The notes under the pieces were generated by a model. The model searched no databases and was not told the origin of the DNA. It saw only the letters and a list, made by a program, of their open reading frames with translations. The position numbers and the translations under genes are program-made. A stretch of 64,000 nt of DNA from a bacterium. Lineage in GTDB: Bacteria > Pseudomonadota > Gammaproteobacteria > Pseudomonadales > Moraxellaceae. Numbering within the stretch: the first letter of the stretch is position 1; each line of letters opens with the position of its first letter. Below are positions 62,380 to 64,000 of the stretch, one piece after another. The stretch lies in the NCBI GenBank assembly GCA_029945725.1, contig JAQSDB010000011.1:62001-126000 (forward strand), in the 5' to 3' direction.

Positions 62380-64000
62380 ATGCCAGCCATTACCCTCCCG
62401 GACGGGTCTGTCCGCCAATTCGATCATGCCGTTTCCGTAGCGGATGTTGCCGCTTCCATCGGCGCCGGTCTGGCCAAGGCCACCGTTGCCGGCAAGGTCG
62501 ATGGCCGTCTGGTTGATGCCTCCGATCTCATCGAGAGCGATGCCTCGCTGCAAATCATTACGCCAAAAGATGAGGAAGGCCTGGAGATAATTCGCCACTC
62601 CTGCGCCCATCTCATTGGTCATGCCGTGAAGCAGTTGTACCCGACTGCAAAAATGGTGATAGGCCCCGTTATCGCCGAAGGTTTTTATTACGACATCTGG
62701 TATGAGCGCCCGTTTACACCGGATGACATGGCGGCGATTGAAAAACGCATGCTGGAGCTCATCGACAAGGATTACGACGTCATCAAGAAAGTGACGCCGC
62801 GCGATGAAGTGATTGCGGTATTCAAGGCGCGGGGCGAGGAATACAAGCTGCGCCTGATTGACGACATGCCTGATGAGAAGGCCATGGGCCTTTATTATCA
62901 CGAAGAATACGTGGACATGTGCCGCGGCCCGCACGTACCCAATACCCGCTTTCTGAAGTCCTTCAAGCTCACCAAGATTTCCGGCGCCTACTGGCGTGGC
63001 GATTCGAAAAACGAGCAGTTGCAGCGCATTTACGGCACTGCCTGGGCTGACAAGAAACAGCTTGCAGCCTATATCCAGCGGATTGAAGAGGCCGAGAAGC
63101 GAGATCATCGCAAGATCGGCAAGCAGCAGGATCTCTTCCATCTGCAGGAGGAGGCGCCGGGTATGGTGTTCTGGCATCCCAATGGCTGGACCATTTACCA
63201 GGTGCTCGAGCAGTACATGCGCAAGGTTCAGCAGGACCATGGCTATGTCGAGGTACGCACGCCGCAGGTGGTGGACCGCGTGCTCTGGGAACGTTCCGGG
63301 CACTGGGCCAACTACGCCGACAATATGTTCACTACGGCTTCCGAGAATCGTGATTACGCCGTGAAGCCCATGAACTGTCCCTGTCACGTGCAGATATTCA
63401 ATCAGGGACTGAAGAGCTATCGCGACCTACCTTTGCGCATGGCCGAGTTCGGCGCCTGTCACCGCAACGAGCCTTCGGGTGCCTTGCACGGCATCATGCG
63501 CGTGCGCGGCTTTACCCAGGACGATGCCCACATTTTCTGCACGGAAGACCAGATTGGCGCCGAGGCGGCAGACTTCATCAGGCTGACCCTCAAGGTCTAT
63601 GAGGACTTCGGCTTCAACAATGTCTCGCTCAAGCTCTCCACTCGTCCGGTCAAGCGTGTGGGCTCTGACGAGCTTTGGGACAAGGCGGAGGCCTCGCTGG
63701 CCAGGGCGCTGGATGATGCCGGCCTGAAATGGGACTTGCAGCCGGGCGAGGGCGCCTTCTACGGTCCCAAGGTCGAATTCACCCTGCACGACTGCATTGG
63801 TCGTGCCTGGCAGTGCGGTACGATCCAGCTTGATTTCAACCTGCCGCAACGTCTGGAGGCTACTTTTGTGGCCGAAGACAACAGTCGCCAGTACCCCGTC
63901 ATGCTGCACCGCGCCATCCTGGGCTCCTTTGAACGCTTCATCGGCATGCTGATTGAAAACTACGCCGGCTCCTTCCCGGCATGGCTGGCGCCGGTGCAAG
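62380..64000 (+). CDS. thrS: threonyl-tRNA synthetase, partial (3' end outside the window)
   Basis: 540 residues are present. The start at [14 protein letters not shown] is supported by AAGGA and is the usual ThrRS start; an ATG at 62371 is in frame. Domains seen in order are TGS (about 1-60), the editing domain with [11 protein letters not shown] and the conserved VDMCRGPH, and the class II core with the zinc Cys in [10 protein letters not shown]. The reading frame continues to the last base, so the anticodon-binding domain is missing here. It is preceded by an operator-like leader. Confidence 0.98.
   Translation, partial: MPAITLPDGSVRQFDHAVSVADVAASIGAGLAKATVAGKVDGRLVDASDLIESDASLQIITPKDEEGLEIIRHSCAHLIGHAVKQLYPTAKMVIGPVIAEGFYYDIWYERPFTPDDMAAIEKRMLELIDKDYDVIKKVTPRDEVIAVFKARGEEYKLRLIDDMPDEKAMGLYYHEEYVDMCRGPHVPNTRFLKSFKLTKISGAYWRGDSKNEQLQRIYGTAWADKKQLAAYIQRIEEAEKRDHRKIGKQQDLFHLQEEAPGMVFWHPNGWTIYQVLEQYMRKVQQDHGYVEVRTPQVVDRVLWERSGHWANYADNMFTTASENRDYAVKPMNCPCHVQIFNQGLKSYRDLPLRMAEFGACHRNEPSGALHGIMRVRGFTQDDAHIFCTEDQIGAEAADFIRLTLKVYEDFGFNNVSLKLSTRPVKRVGSDELWDKAEASLARALDDAGLKWDLQPGEGAFYGPKVEFTLHDCIGRAWQCGTIQLDFNLPQRLEATFVAEDNSRQYPVMLHRAILGSFERFIGMLIENYAGSFPAWLAPVQ

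Overview
The window is a G+C-rich, densely coded chromosomal segment of a Gram-negative gammaproteobacterium. The order aspS-yebC-ruvC-ruvA-ruvB-ybgC-tolQ-tolR-tolA-tolB-pal, with cpoB-queE-queC further down the same strand, is the order I know from Pseudomonas and relatives. With RegB/RegA, ccm, tamAB, a Pseudomonas-type small envelope protein and REP-like palindromes, this points to a Pseudomonadales-type organism. I cannot name a genus. I see no tRNA or rRNA gene, CRISPR array, insertion sequence or prophage.

Layout. 65-3169 (+) holds a CHASE2 membrane protein, an SH3-domain exported protein and an M48 metalloprotease. 3263-5380 (-) holds an unknown polytopic membrane protein and metR, which diverges from metE (5590-7881) across a REP palindrome and two near-consensus MetR boxes. 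nadA and a hotdog thioesterase follow. A bepA-like protease (-) and tusA (+) diverge, and bcp and gcvR (-) lie beyond. 12575-25850 (-) is the queC/queE/cpoB/tol-pal/ruv block. It is interrupted between pal and cpoB by a CHASE2 Ser/Thr kinase and a PP2C phosphatase, which resemble a signalling pair and lie downstream of a strong pal terminator.

26022-27323 (+) encodes a monoheme cytochrome fused to a predicted outer-membrane barrel, resembling Cyc2. A near-perfect FNR/Anr site lies at class II spacing upstream. yebC and aspS (-) follow, then an HU-like protein with a long Lys/Ala/Pro tail, a small PA3496-type protein, sodB, the RegB/RegA redox two-component system and greB. 34842-39478 (-) holds a DedA protein, a TetR regulator, a DUF523(TudS)-DUF1722 protein and an acetyl-CoA hydrolase/transferase family protein.

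39801-47509 (-) is a tight six-gene operon: HAD-UbiA, DprE1-like, GT-C, DprE2-like, a flippase-like membrane protein and a second GT-C. I read it as a pathway for a polyprenyl-phosphate pentofuranose (D-arabinofuranose or D-ribose) donor and its transfer to an envelope target. 47821-50574 (+) is ccmABCDE, ended by a strong terminator, without ccmFGH. A periplasmic binding-like protein and an MFS-PlsC fusion (-) follow, then tamA-tamB (+), a large unknown lipoprotein and the start of thrS. The thrS leader carries a tRNA-Thr anticodon-loop mimic, as in the E. coli autoregulatory operator. The window ends inside thrS.

The main themes are envelope integrity (Tol-Pal, Tam, BepA, DedA, lipid flipping), redox and oxygen response (RegBA, FNR site, Cyc2-like protein, sodB, ccm, bcp) and central housekeeping. 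The items most worth a second look are the Cyc2-like protein with its FNR promoter, the thrS operator, the kinase/phosphatase pair in the tol region and the arabinofuranose-type operon.
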